DNA of 64,000 bases from Kribbella sp. VKM Ac-2568 (GTDB lineage: Bacteria; Actinomycetota; Actinomycetes; Propionibacteriales; Kribbellaceae): the NCBI RefSeq assembly GCF_004345365.1, contig NZ_SLVF01000001.1:186001-250000 (forward strand), written 5' to 3'. Numbering within the stretch: the stretch's first letter is position 1; every line of letters begins with the position of its first letter. A program made the position numbers and the translations under genes. This document shows positions 35,164 to 40,636 of this stretch, one piece after another. Under the pieces are notes generated by a model. That model had not been told where the DNA came from, did not search any database, and saw only the letters and a list, made by a program, of their open reading frames with translations.

Positions 35164-35361
35164 CTACTCCTCGACGGAGACCACACGGACCCAGTCGGAG
35201 CAGTCGCCTTCACACCAAACGTGATCGCCAGTGCGGGCGATCCGATCGCGCTGGACATGCCCACAGGCAAGCTGCACACGGCGCAAGGCGTGACCTTGCT
35301 GGACCGGAGCACCGGTCCTACCGCCAGGAATCTTCCTCCGCTTGTTTCTGAGATCGGCCAT
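35164..35361 (-). CDS. Small Cys/His-rich protein of the tRNA array (65 aa)
   Basis: ATG 35361 is preceded by a very strong GGAAGGAAGGAGG Shine-Dalgarno. The basic N-terminus (M-A-D-L-R-N-K-R-R-K) is followed by A-C-G-H and W-C-E-G-D-C, which could coordinate one zinc. It lies between tRNA-Cys and tRNA-Arg(CCG) on the array strand. No family recognised; a small RNA- or DNA-binding zinc ribbon is a reasonable guess. Confidence 0.7.
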   Translation of the reverse strand: MADLRNKRRKIPGGRTGAPVQQGHALRRVQLACGHVQRDRIARTGDHVWCEGDCSDWVRVVSVEE

Positions 35362-35399
35362 GGCCGGTCCTCCTTCCTTCCTGATTGTTGATTGATGCG

Positions 35400-35470
35400 A
35401 AGCGGAACTCGGACTCGAACCGAGGTAACCGGGGCTGCAACCCGGCGCCTAACCACTCAGCCACACCGCC
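35400..35470 (-). tRNA. tRNA-Cys(GCA)
   Basis: Anticodon stem CCGGG/CCCGG with loop TTGCAGC gives GCA. T arm is CTCGG-TTCGAGT-CCGAG and position 73 is U as expected for Cys. The acceptor stem GGCGGTG/TTCCGCT contains a U-U mismatch and G-U pairs. No CCA is encoded. Confidence 0.85.
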
Positions 35471-35475
35471 TTGAG

Positions 35476-35558
35476 TGCAGGAGACAGGATTCGAACCTGC
35501 TCAGCGCGAAGCAACGGGGCTACAACCCGCCCCACCTCTCCCACGGTGGCGCTCCTGC
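35476..35558 (-). tRNA. tRNA-Tyr(GTA)
   Basis: Perfect acceptor GCAGGAG/CTCCTGC, D stem CCACC/GGTGG, anticodon loop TTGTAGC and a long variable arm of about 13 nt identify a class II tRNA-Tyr. A73 is present and CCA is not encoded. Confidence 0.9.
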
Positions 35559-35571
35559 TCGCTGACTTACG

Positions 35572-35643
35572 TACCCCGTGCCGGACTCGAACCGGCGACC
35601 TTCCGGATGAGAGCCGGACGTCCTCCCACTAGACCAACGGGGC
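35572..35643 (-). tRNA. tRNA-Glu(CTC)
   Basis: Acceptor GCCCCGT/ACGGGGT, anticodon stem TCCGG/CCGGA with loop CTCTCAT and T arm GCCGG-TTCGAGT-CCGGC. Close to the standard actinobacterial tRNA-Glu body. No CCA. Confidence 0.9.
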
Positions 35644-35647
35644 GGGG

Positions 35648-35737
35648 CGGTGAGGGCGAGATTCGAACTCGCGAACCGGCCCGAAGCCGATCGACGGTTT
35701 AGCAAACCGCTGCCCTTGCCATCAGGCGGACCTCACC
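35648..35737 (-). tRNA. tRNA-Ser(GCT)
   Basis: Perfect acceptor GGTGAGG/CCTCACC, anticodon loop TTGCTAA, a ~20-nt variable arm containing CCGGTTC and G73. Class II serine tRNA without encoded CCA. Confidence 0.9.
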
Positions 35738-35739
35738 CG

Positions 35740-35859
35740 ACCCGGCCGCCGTGCCCCCACGACGGCCGGGTTCTCCATGTCACCAGCGATTCCGGTGACC
35801 AGTCTTTCCGGGGACCCAACTCCCCGGCGGCCGCCGTCTCCCCTGAACACGGCGGCCGC
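35740..35859. repeat. Two hairpins between rtcB and tRNA-Ser(GCT)
   Basis: Hairpin 1: arms 35740-35753 and 35758-35771 (14 bp, one mismatch). Hairpin 2: GCGGCCGCCGT (35827-35837) and its complement (35849-35859). No T-tract follows on the minus strand, so they look like processing or insulating structures rather than terminators. Confidence 0.6.
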
Positions 35860-35995
35860 AAATCACCAACTCCACGCACCTCAGCCCTCTGTGGACAACC
35901 AACCGTCCATCCACTTCGGCGCTTGTACGCTTAGTGAAGAAGGAAGAAGGCGCACAACAGGCAGCAACGCAGACACATCAACCGCCCGTTGCCCG

Positions 35996-37189
35996 TCATC
36001 CCTTGACGCAGATGACCTGCTTGAGGTGGGCGACCACCTCGACCAGGTCGGACTGGGCAGCGATGACGGACTCGATGTCCTTGTACGCAGCCGGCAGTTC
36101 GTCCAGCACACCGGCGTCCTTACGCGACTCCACTCCAGCCGTCTGGGCGATCAGGTCGTCGACCGTGTAGCGGCGCTTCGCCTCGTTGCGACTCATCCGC
36201 CGGCCTGCCCCGTGCGAGGCCGAGTAGAAGGACTGCTCCGAGCCAAGACCGCGGACGACATACGATCCGGTCCCCATGGAGCCCGGGATCAGACCGAGAT
36301 CGCCCTTGCCCGCCCGGATCGCGCCCTTGCGGGTGACGAGCAGATCGAGGTCGTCGATCGTCTCCTCCGCCACGTAGTTGTGGTGGCACGAGATCGGCTG
36401 CTCGAAGGTGATCTCCTGGACGAACGACTCCCGGACCGCCTGTATCACCAGAGCGAGCATCACCGCGCGGTTCCGCGAGGCGTACTCCTGGGCCCAGGTG
36501 AGATCCCGCCGGTACGCCTCCATCTCCGGCGTCCCGGTCAGGAACACGGCGAGGTCGCGATCCGGAAGGTCGGCGTTGTGCGGCAGCGCTTTGGCGATCC
36601 GCGTGTGCCGTTCGGCCAGTTCCTTGCCGATGTTGCGCGAACCCGAGTGCAGCATCAGCCAGACCCGGTCCTCGTCGTCCAGGCAGACTTCGATGAAGTG
36701 GTTGCCGCCACCCAGCGAACCCATCTGCTGCTGGGCCTTCTTCTCTCGGTCCCGAACCCCGTCGTGCAGGCTCGAGAACGAACCCCAGAAGCGGTCCCAG
36801 CCCCGGTCGAGCCCGAGCTTGCGAACGCTGACCGGGTATGCGTGCGCCCGGAAACCGACCGGTACTGCGGCCTCGATGTGCGAGCGGATCCCCGACAGGT
36901 CGTCCGGGAGGTCGACCGCGGTCAGCGAGGTGAGCACGCCTTCCATGCCGCAGCCGATGTCGACCCCGACGGCCGCCGGCGAAACGGCCTGGTACATCGC
37001 GATCACCGAGCCGACCGTCGCGCCCTTGCCGAGGTGCACATCCGGCATCACCCGCACACCGTGGACCCACGGCAGCGCCGCGATGTTCCGCAGCTGCTGC
37101 AGCGCTTGCGCCCCGACCTCATGCTCCTGAGCCCACATCAGAGTGGAGCTCTTGGCCCCACTCAGCGGGACCGGGTACTGAATGTTCAT
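35996..37189 (-). CDS. rtcB: RtcB-type RNA-splicing/repair ligase
   Basis: The 397-residue protein starts after GAGGAGTGGGGAG. It carries the full RtcB set: D-V-H-L-G-K-G-A-T-V, G-V-D-I-G-C-G-M-E-G (Asp and Cys Mn2+ ligands), G-G-G-N-H-F-I-E, M-L-H-S-G-S-R, the C-H-H-N-Y segment and S-H-G-A-G-R-R-M-S-R with the His that becomes guanylylated. RtcB joins 2',3'-cyclic phosphate or 3'-phosphate ends to 5'-OH ends, the product of most anticodon nucleases. It is embedded in a tRNA array, four tRNAs from its 3' side and three from its 5' side, pointing to tRNA repair. Confidence 0.95.
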   Translation of the reverse strand: MNIQYPVPLSGAKSSTLMWAQEHEVGAQALQQLRNIAALPWVHGVRVMPDVHLGKGATVGSVIAMYQAVSPAAVGVDIGCGMEGVLTSLTAVDLPDDLSGIRSHIEAAVPVGFRAHAYPVSVRKLGLDRGWDRFWGSFSSLHDGVRDREKKAQQQMGSLGGGNHFIEVCLDDEDRVWLMLHSGSRNIGKELAERHTRIAKALPHNADLPDRDLAVFLTGTPEMEAYRRDLTWAQEYASRNRAVMLALVIQAVRESFVQEITFEQPISCHHNYVAEETIDDLDLLVTRKGAIRAGKGDLGLIPGSMGTGSYVVRGLGSEQSFYSASHGAGRRMSRNEAKRRYTVDDLIAQTAGVESRKDAGVLDELPAAYKDIESVIAAQSDLVEVVAHLKQVICVKG

Positions 37190-37213
37190 CTCCCCACTCC
37201 TCTTGTCTGGTTG

Positions 37214-37305
37214 CGGTGAGCCTGGGATTTGAACCCAGACATCCTGTGAAGGATCGGCCGTTTTCGAGACGGCTGCCGGTAGGCCTACGCTCGGCTTAGC
37301 TCACC
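37214..37305 (-). tRNA. tRNA-Ser(CGA)
   Basis: Acceptor GGTGAGC/GCTCACC, anticodon stem GCCGT/ACGGC with loop CTCGAAA, an ~18-nt variable arm with ATCCT/AGGAT stem, T arm CTGGG-TTCAAAT-CCCAG and G73. Class II serine tRNA, no CCA. Confidence 0.92.
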
Positions 37306-37310
37306 TGGCG

Positions 37311-37379
37311 TGCAGATCCCGGGTGTCGAACCCGGTGAAGCGACCTTGCAAGGGTCACCCGCGTGCCGACGCGATCCCC
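37311..37379 (-). tRNA. tRNA-Ala(TGC), non-canonical
   Basis: T arm CCGGG-TTCGACA-CCCGG and anticodon stem TGACC/GGTCG with loop CTTGCAA (TGC). The acceptor GGGGATC/GATCTGC has a G-G mismatch at pair 2 and the alanine G3-U70 pair is present at pair 3. The D arm is shortened and the total is 69 nt. No CCA. Confidence 0.65.
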
Positions 37380-37477
37380 GTACGGCGCACCCACCTGAGC
37401 ACGCCGCACCACCTCTCCGGCGCAGCACCCGAGTACGCGGTACGGCGCGCTCGAATAACTCTTTACGCTGTACAGAG

Positions 37478-37550
37478 CTGCCAGGGCAGGGCTCGAACCT
37501 GCGGGACCTCGGGTCAGAACCGAGGGTGGGACACCGACGCCCACCTGGCA
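37478..37550 (-). tRNA. tRNA-Gln(CTG)
   Basis: Perfect acceptor TGCCAGG/CCTGGCA, anticodon stem CTCGG/CCGAG with loop TTCTGAC, T arm GCAGG-TTCGAGC-CCTGC and G73. No CCA. The 98 bp between this gene and tRNA-Ala hold no further tRNA I can fold. Confidence 0.92.
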
Positions 37551-37581
37551 CCGCTCTGATGCGGCACCCGTGGGCGGCGCG

Positions 37582-38028
37582 TCAGAGTGCTAGCTCCGCA
37601 CGGGAGGGGATCCACGGCTGCCACAACAGCGGCATTCCGGCTTCCTCGGGCGTGCGGCAGCCCTTCTTCTCGTTGCAGGACGCGTGTGCCGCGACAGCGT
37701 TCAGCCACTCGCCACGCCCGCCCCGGGACCGAGGTACGACGTGGTCCATCGTGGTGGCGCCCGCTTGACCGCAGTACGCGCAACGGAACTTGTCCCGCTT
37801 GAGAACGCCGGCTCGGGTGTACTGGAGTCGGCCGGACGCATACCGCCACTTCGTCACGACGTACCGGACCAGTCGCAGTACACGGGGGAGGGGGAACGGG
37901 CCGATGCTGGCGCCATCATGCGCCTCCTCGACCACGGCGACCTCCCGGACGAGCATCCGGATGGCGTGCTGGATCGACACGACGTGGAGCTGCTCATATG
38001 AGGCGTTGAGCACTATGACACCGCTCAT
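37582..38028 (-). CDS. HNH endonuclease of the tRNA array
   Basis: The ATG at 38028 follows GAGAGGAGGAACC. The 148 residues open V-I-V-L-N-A-S-Y-E-Q-L and end with an HNH/zinc core: C-A-Y-C, T-M-D-H-V-V-P-R-S-R-G-G, N-A-V-A-A-H-A-S-C-N-E-K-K. It matches small actinobacterial HNH proteins. Its place inside the array suggests a role in array mobility or in nucleic-acid cleavage upstream of RtcB, but neither is shown. Confidence 0.88.
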   Translation of the reverse strand: MSGVIVLNASYEQLHVVSIQHAIRMLVREVAVVEEAHDGASIGPFPLPRVLRLVRYVVTKWRYASGRLQYTRAGVLKRDKFRCAYCGQAGATTMDHVVPRSRGGRGEWLNAVAAHASCNEKKGCRTPEEAGMPLLWQPWIPSRAELAL

Positions 38029-38133
38029 GCTTGGTTCCTCCTCTCATCCAGTGTGCCCGACAGTTACTCGCGGGGTCAGGTATCTCGGTGCGGCTCCGGT
38101 ACTGCGGGCCGCCGGATGCTGCTGCTCGTAGGG

Positions 38134-38207
38134 TGCGGCTCCAGGGACTCGAACCCTGAACCTTCTGGTCCTAAGCCAGACGCCTCTTCCAATTGGGCCA
38201 GAGCCGC
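38134..38207 (-). tRNA. Class I tRNA with leucine anticodon TAG
   Basis: Perfect acceptor GCGGCTC/GAGCCGC, anticodon stem TCTGG/CCAGA with loop CTTAGGA (U33, anticodon UAG, G37) and T arm CAGGG-TTCGAGT-CCCTG. The variable region is only about 5 nt, whereas bacterial tRNA-Leu is class II with a long variable arm. A73 fits leucine. The body resembles the Arg(ACG) gene nearby. Confidence 0.75.
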
Positions 38208-38308
38208 TCAGCCCGTACTGCGGCCCGCCTGCGCGGCTCCGATACGCAGTTCGGGGCGGTCCGCCGGCCGGTCCCGCCGGCGCGCGGTTTCGCAGCACGA
38301 GTGCTGGG

Positions 38309-38382
38309 GGTGTCCGGCGGGGCTCGAACCCGCTTTCTCCGGGTCCACACCCCGGCGCATCGCCCGCTTCTGCTTCGGACAC
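38309..38382 (-). tRNA. tRNA-His(GTG) lacking an encoded G-1
   Basis: Perfect acceptor GTGTCCG/CGGACAC, anticodon stem CCGGG/CCCGG with loop GTGTGGA, T arm GCGGG-TTCGAGC-CCCGC and the histidine-specific C73. The base before G1 is U, not the G-1 normally encoded in bacteria. A CAGCAC/GTGCTG hairpin (38293-38306) follows. Confidence 0.85.
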
Positions 38383-38384
38383 AG

Positions 38385-38458
38385 CACGCCCGGCAGGATT
38401 TGAACCTGCAACCTCCTGCTTCGTAGGCAGGTGCCCTCTCCAGTTGAGCCACGGGCGT
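38385..38458 (-). tRNA. tRNA-Arg(ACG)
   Basis: Perfect acceptor ACGCCCG/CGGGCGT, anticodon stem CCTGC/GCAGG with loop CTACGAA and T arm GCAGG-TTCAAAT-CCTGC. 74 nt, only 2 nt upstream of tRNA-His. No CCA. Confidence 0.92.
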
Positions 38459-38466
38459 TCACCGCA

Positions 38467-38503
38467 CCCTGCGCCGGATGGACTGCAGATTTCCGGCGCA
38501 GGG
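38467..38503. repeat. 12-bp inverted repeat within the array
   Basis: CCCTGCGCCGGA and its complement surround 13 nt between tRNA-Arg(ACG) and tRNA-Pro. The 178-bp interval (38459-38636) holds no tRNA I can fold. Confidence 0.6.
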
Positions 38504-38636
38504 CACGTCTGTCGACCGGCTCCCGGCGGGCTCTGGGCGAGCCGCCGGTACCGATCAGGTTCGTCCGGCCTGAGTTCGGCCGGCGCCGTTTGGGGCGCCC
38601 GCTCGGCCGGTAGCTGAGCATGCTGCGGGCGCCTGG

Positions 38637-38709
38637 TCGAGCTGGGGAGACTCGAACTCCCGATGACCTCAACCCAAATGAGGTGGCCTAGCCGCTGGCC
38701 TACAGCTCG
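38637..38709 (-). tRNA. tRNA-Pro(TGG)
   Basis: Perfect acceptor CGAGCTG/CAGCTCG, anticodon stem CCTCA/TGAGG with loop TTTGGGT, T arm GGGAG-TTCGAGT-CTCCC and A73. No CCA. A perfect 11-bp hairpin (38713-38740) lies just upstream. Confidence 0.9.
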
Positions 38710-38712
38710 CTC

Positions 38713-38740
38713 TCCCCGATGCCTTCGCCGGCATCGGGGA
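38713..38740. repeat. Hairpin between tRNA-Trp and tRNA-Pro
   Basis: TCCCCGATGCC and its complement enclose 6 nt. No T-tract follows on the minus strand, so a processing stem is more likely than a terminator. Confidence 0.55.
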
Positions 38741-38801
38741 ATTGCAATGGCATATCCAGTTGTCAATTGATCAATTCGCCGCTCGTAAGCGTCGACAAAT
38801 G

Positions 38802-38870
38802 CATCGGTGGAGGGAATCGAACCCTCGCGGCGCGGGTTTGGAATCCGGCCTGCTTCCACAGCTCACCGAC
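38802..38870 (-). tRNA. tRNA-Trp(CCA), non-canonical, first gene of the array
   Basis: Acceptor GTCGGTG/CACCGAT (G-U at pair 1), T arm GAGGG-TTCGATT-CCCTC and G73. The best anticodon loop is TTCCAAA (CCA) on a weak stem with only three good pairs, and the D arm is short; total 69 nt. Possibly degenerate. Confidence 0.6.
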
Positions 38871-38880
38871 GATGACAGGC

Positions 38881-38928
38881 AAAAAGAAAGAGCCGCCTCG
38901 GTCGGGGTTTCCCGACTCAGGCGGCTCC
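38881..38928 (-). terminator. Intrinsic terminator between the leader ORF and the first tRNA (candidate attenuator)
   Basis: On the minus strand GAGCCGCCT pairs with AGGCGGCTC, with an inner CGGG/CCCG pairing, followed by TTTCTTTTT. It lies about 20 nt after the leader stop codon and about 10-20 nt before tRNA-Trp. The last leader codons contain GGCGGTCC, which could pair with the 5' arm (GGAGCCGCC) and prevent terminator formation. Confidence 0.75.
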
Positions 38929-38946
38929 TGATGATCCTTGTGGAGA

Positions 38947-39090
38947 TCACACAGGCGGACCGCCGTGACTCGGGCTCGGGCTCGCGTCGGGGCGCTGGGT
39001 GTAGAGGTATTCGTGCAGGGATCGCAGACACACCGGCATGGCGACGCGCTCGATGCGCCACGCCCTGGTGAGGTTCTGCTTGCCGAACAC
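38947..39090 (-). CDS. 47-residue leader ORF upstream of the tRNA array
   Basis: GTG 39090 follows AAGGAG at good spacing. The product (M/V-F-G-K-Q-N-L-T-R-A-W-R start, S-P-S-P-S-H-G-G-P-P-V end) has no recognisable domain. It contains the rare codons AGG, CGA and TGT. Its stop lies about 20 nt before an intrinsic terminator, and beyond that the tRNA array starts. Geometry suggests a regulatory leader peptide; a functional small protein is the alternative. Confidence 0.6.
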   Translation of the reverse strand: MFGKQNLTRAWRIERVAMPVCLRSLHEYLYTQRPDASPSPSHGGPPV

Positions 39091-39125
39091 GGTGGTCTCC
39101 TTGGTCTGTTGTCCTTGCGGGCATT

Positions 39126-39155
39126 AGTTTCACCCGCAACCGTTGCCTAAGTCAA
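39126..39155 (-). promoter_or_regulatory. Candidate promoter of the tRNA array with an internal operator
   Basis: TTGACT (-35, 39155-39150) is followed after 17-18 nt by TGAAACT (-10 region). The spacer holds a GCAAC-G-GTTGC palindrome (39136-39146), well placed for a repressor. A leader of about 30 nt precedes the leader ORF. Confidence 0.5.
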
Positions 39156-39271
39156 TGCATTTCTCGGACTTCTTATTCCCGGGGTATTTCTTCCGGGTCG
39201 GACCGCCGCTACGACGCCTCTGTCGCCGCGGTGGTTCCGGGATTGTCGGTGGAGTCTGTTGCGATGGAGCG

Positions 39272-39733
39272 ATGACTGTTCTGGTTCTCGGCTCCACCGG
39301 CTCGACCGGCACCCCGAGGATATCGGCGACGAACGTCTGCTGGCCGCCGAAGCCCTGGTCCGCGACTCCGGTACTGCGTGGACCGTCGTCCGCGCGCACT
39401 GGTTCAACCAGAACTACGACGAGGGCTTCTTCCGCCCGGCGGTCCTGGCCGGCGAATTCGTCATACCGCTCGCAGACCAACGCCAGGCCTTCGTCGACGC
39501 CGAAGACATCGCCGCAGTCGCCGTCGAGGCCCTCCTAGGCCCCAACCACGCCGCCAAACCTACGGAGTCACCGGCCCCGACGCCCTCACCTTCGCCGAGG
39601 CCGTAGCGATCATCTCGGAGGCCACCGGCCGCCGGGTGAACTACAAAGGGTCACCCGACGACTACTAGATAGCCAACCCCGCCGCCACCGCCCCAGAAAT
39701 CGCCTACTTCACCAACCAACTCAGGTTGGGTGA
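39272..39733 (+). pseudogene. NmrA-like NAD(P)-binding protein, decayed
   Basis: The start M-T-V-L-V-L-G-S-T-G-S-T-G-T is an NAD(P)-binding loop, after which the frame breaks and much of the Rossmann domain is missing. A second frame reads W-T-V-V-R-A-H-W-F-N-Q-N and F-V-D-A-E-D-I-A-A-V-A, and a third reads T-Y-G-V-T-G-P-D-A-L-T-F-A-E-A up to a TAG. Remains of the C-terminus (A-T-A-P-E-I-A-Y-F) follow the stop. It has at least two frameshifts, one deletion and one nonsense codon. Confidence 0.75.
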
Positions 39734-40001
39734 CGCCACGCCCAACCGCCACCGTCCAAGCCCTAACCGGCCGGCCGCCCACCCACCCCCGTCCCCACCT
39801 ACGCACCCGCCTCTGGCGCCTGGGACACGCCACCTGCAGCCTGACCGTCACCCCGCAGCCCCAGGCCCCTCGGCTGAGTACTGAGGGACGAGGGATGCCG
39901 TGCTGGGTGAGCGGCACCGAGGTCGATGGCTGAGGATGGAGTATCCGATTCGGAATCCTCCCTCCCTCCCGCTACACTCTTGCATCGGCCCTACGGCCAC
40001 C

Positions 40002-40077
40002 GCCGCCTTAGCTCAGTCGGCAGAGCGTCTCACTCGTAATGAGAAGGTCGTCGGTTCGATTCCGACAGGCGGCTCCA
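40002..40077 (+). tRNA. tRNA-Thr(CGT), canonical, with encoded CCA
   Basis: Perfect acceptor GCCGCCT/AGGCGGC, D arm T-A-G-C-T-C-A-G, anticodon stem TCTCA/TGAGA with loop CTCGTAA, T arm GTCGG-TTCGATT-CCGAC and encoded CCA. Unlike the array tRNAs it looks like a standard chromosomal gene. Its 3' half is duplicated at 43560-43606. Confidence 0.95.
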
Positions 40078-40079
40078 CC
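40033..40079 (+). repeat. Direct repeat / att-like site, copy 1 (in tRNA-Thr)
   Basis: 47 bp from the anticodon loop to just past CCA are identical to 43560-43606. Homology then continues at roughly 85% across the terminator and the stretch up to about 40180. Confidence 0.85.
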
Positions 40080-40081
40080 AG

Positions 40082-40124
40082 ACCCCCAGGTCAGAGGCTG
40101 GTTCCCTCGGCCGGGGGTTTCTTC
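40082..40124 (+). terminator. Terminator after tRNA-Thr
   Basis: ACCCCC and GGGGGT pair, with an inner GAGG/CCTC pairing, followed by TTCTTC. A near copy lies at 43608-43650. Confidence 0.7.
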
Positions 40125-40199
40125 ATTCCTAGTCGCGTGGCATGGTTCGTGGCAGGAACGTGCCTACGATGCGCGGCATGTTGCGTCCGGGAAGCTGGA

Positions 40200-40535
40200 T
40201 CAGGCCAGCAGGTGTGAGTCCCGTCCCGGTAGGTACCGGAGCGCCGGGTAGTAGGCCCCCGGTTCGTCGTCGAGAGGTGGCGGGCTGAGCGGGGTGTCGA
40301 GAGCCTGTTTGGAGAGAGCAATCGTGCGGGCGGCAGCGTGACGGCCGATGACATCGATGAGGGGGTGCGCCGCCTCGGCGACCTGTCGGAGGGCTTGCCC
40401 CTCGATGCTCGCATGGTCCTCGACAAGGCGCTCGAGCTCCATCCGGGCGAGGATCAAGACGACGTTGCTGTCCTCGTCGCACACGTCCCTTAGGGCAGCG
40501 ATCCGGCCCCGCCGACGGGTCCTTGCCACATCCAT
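40200..40535 (-). CDS. Hypothetical protein (111 aa)
   Basis: Small basic-start protein (M-D-V-A-R-T-R-R-R-G-R), then a helical region with L-E-R-L-V-E-D-H-A-S-I-E-G-Q-A-L and D-V-I-G-R-H-A-A-A-R. Divergent from the membrane-protein gene at 40637. No family recognised. It lies inside the att-flanked segment. Confidence 0.5.
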   Translation of the reverse strand: MDVARTRRRGRIAALRDVCDEDSNVVLILARMELERLVEDHASIEGQALRQVAEAAHPLIDVIGRHAAARTIALSKQALDTPLSPPPLDDEPGAYYPALRYLPGRDSHLLA

Positions 40536-40636
40536 GCCGCCGGACCGCGCCTATTGCTTCACGACGCGCGGTGAGCCGACACTCGCACCATGATGCAGGA
40601 AACTCGGAATCATCGGCGCAGCCCGGCAACTTTCCC

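Noticed and set aside
37380..37477. Additional tRNA between tRNA-Gln and tRNA-Ala
   Set aside because: A TTCGAGC-like stretch exists but no 5-bp T stem or acceptor pairing can be formed.
35040..38870. CRISPR array
   Set aside because: The regularly spaced similar units are tRNA genes with conserved T arms, not identical direct repeats with spacers.
39143..39538. Intact 131-codon protein
   Set aside because: Only the first 14 codons after ATG 39272 match an NAD(P)-binding loop; the rest is out of frame relative to the NmrA-like sequence.
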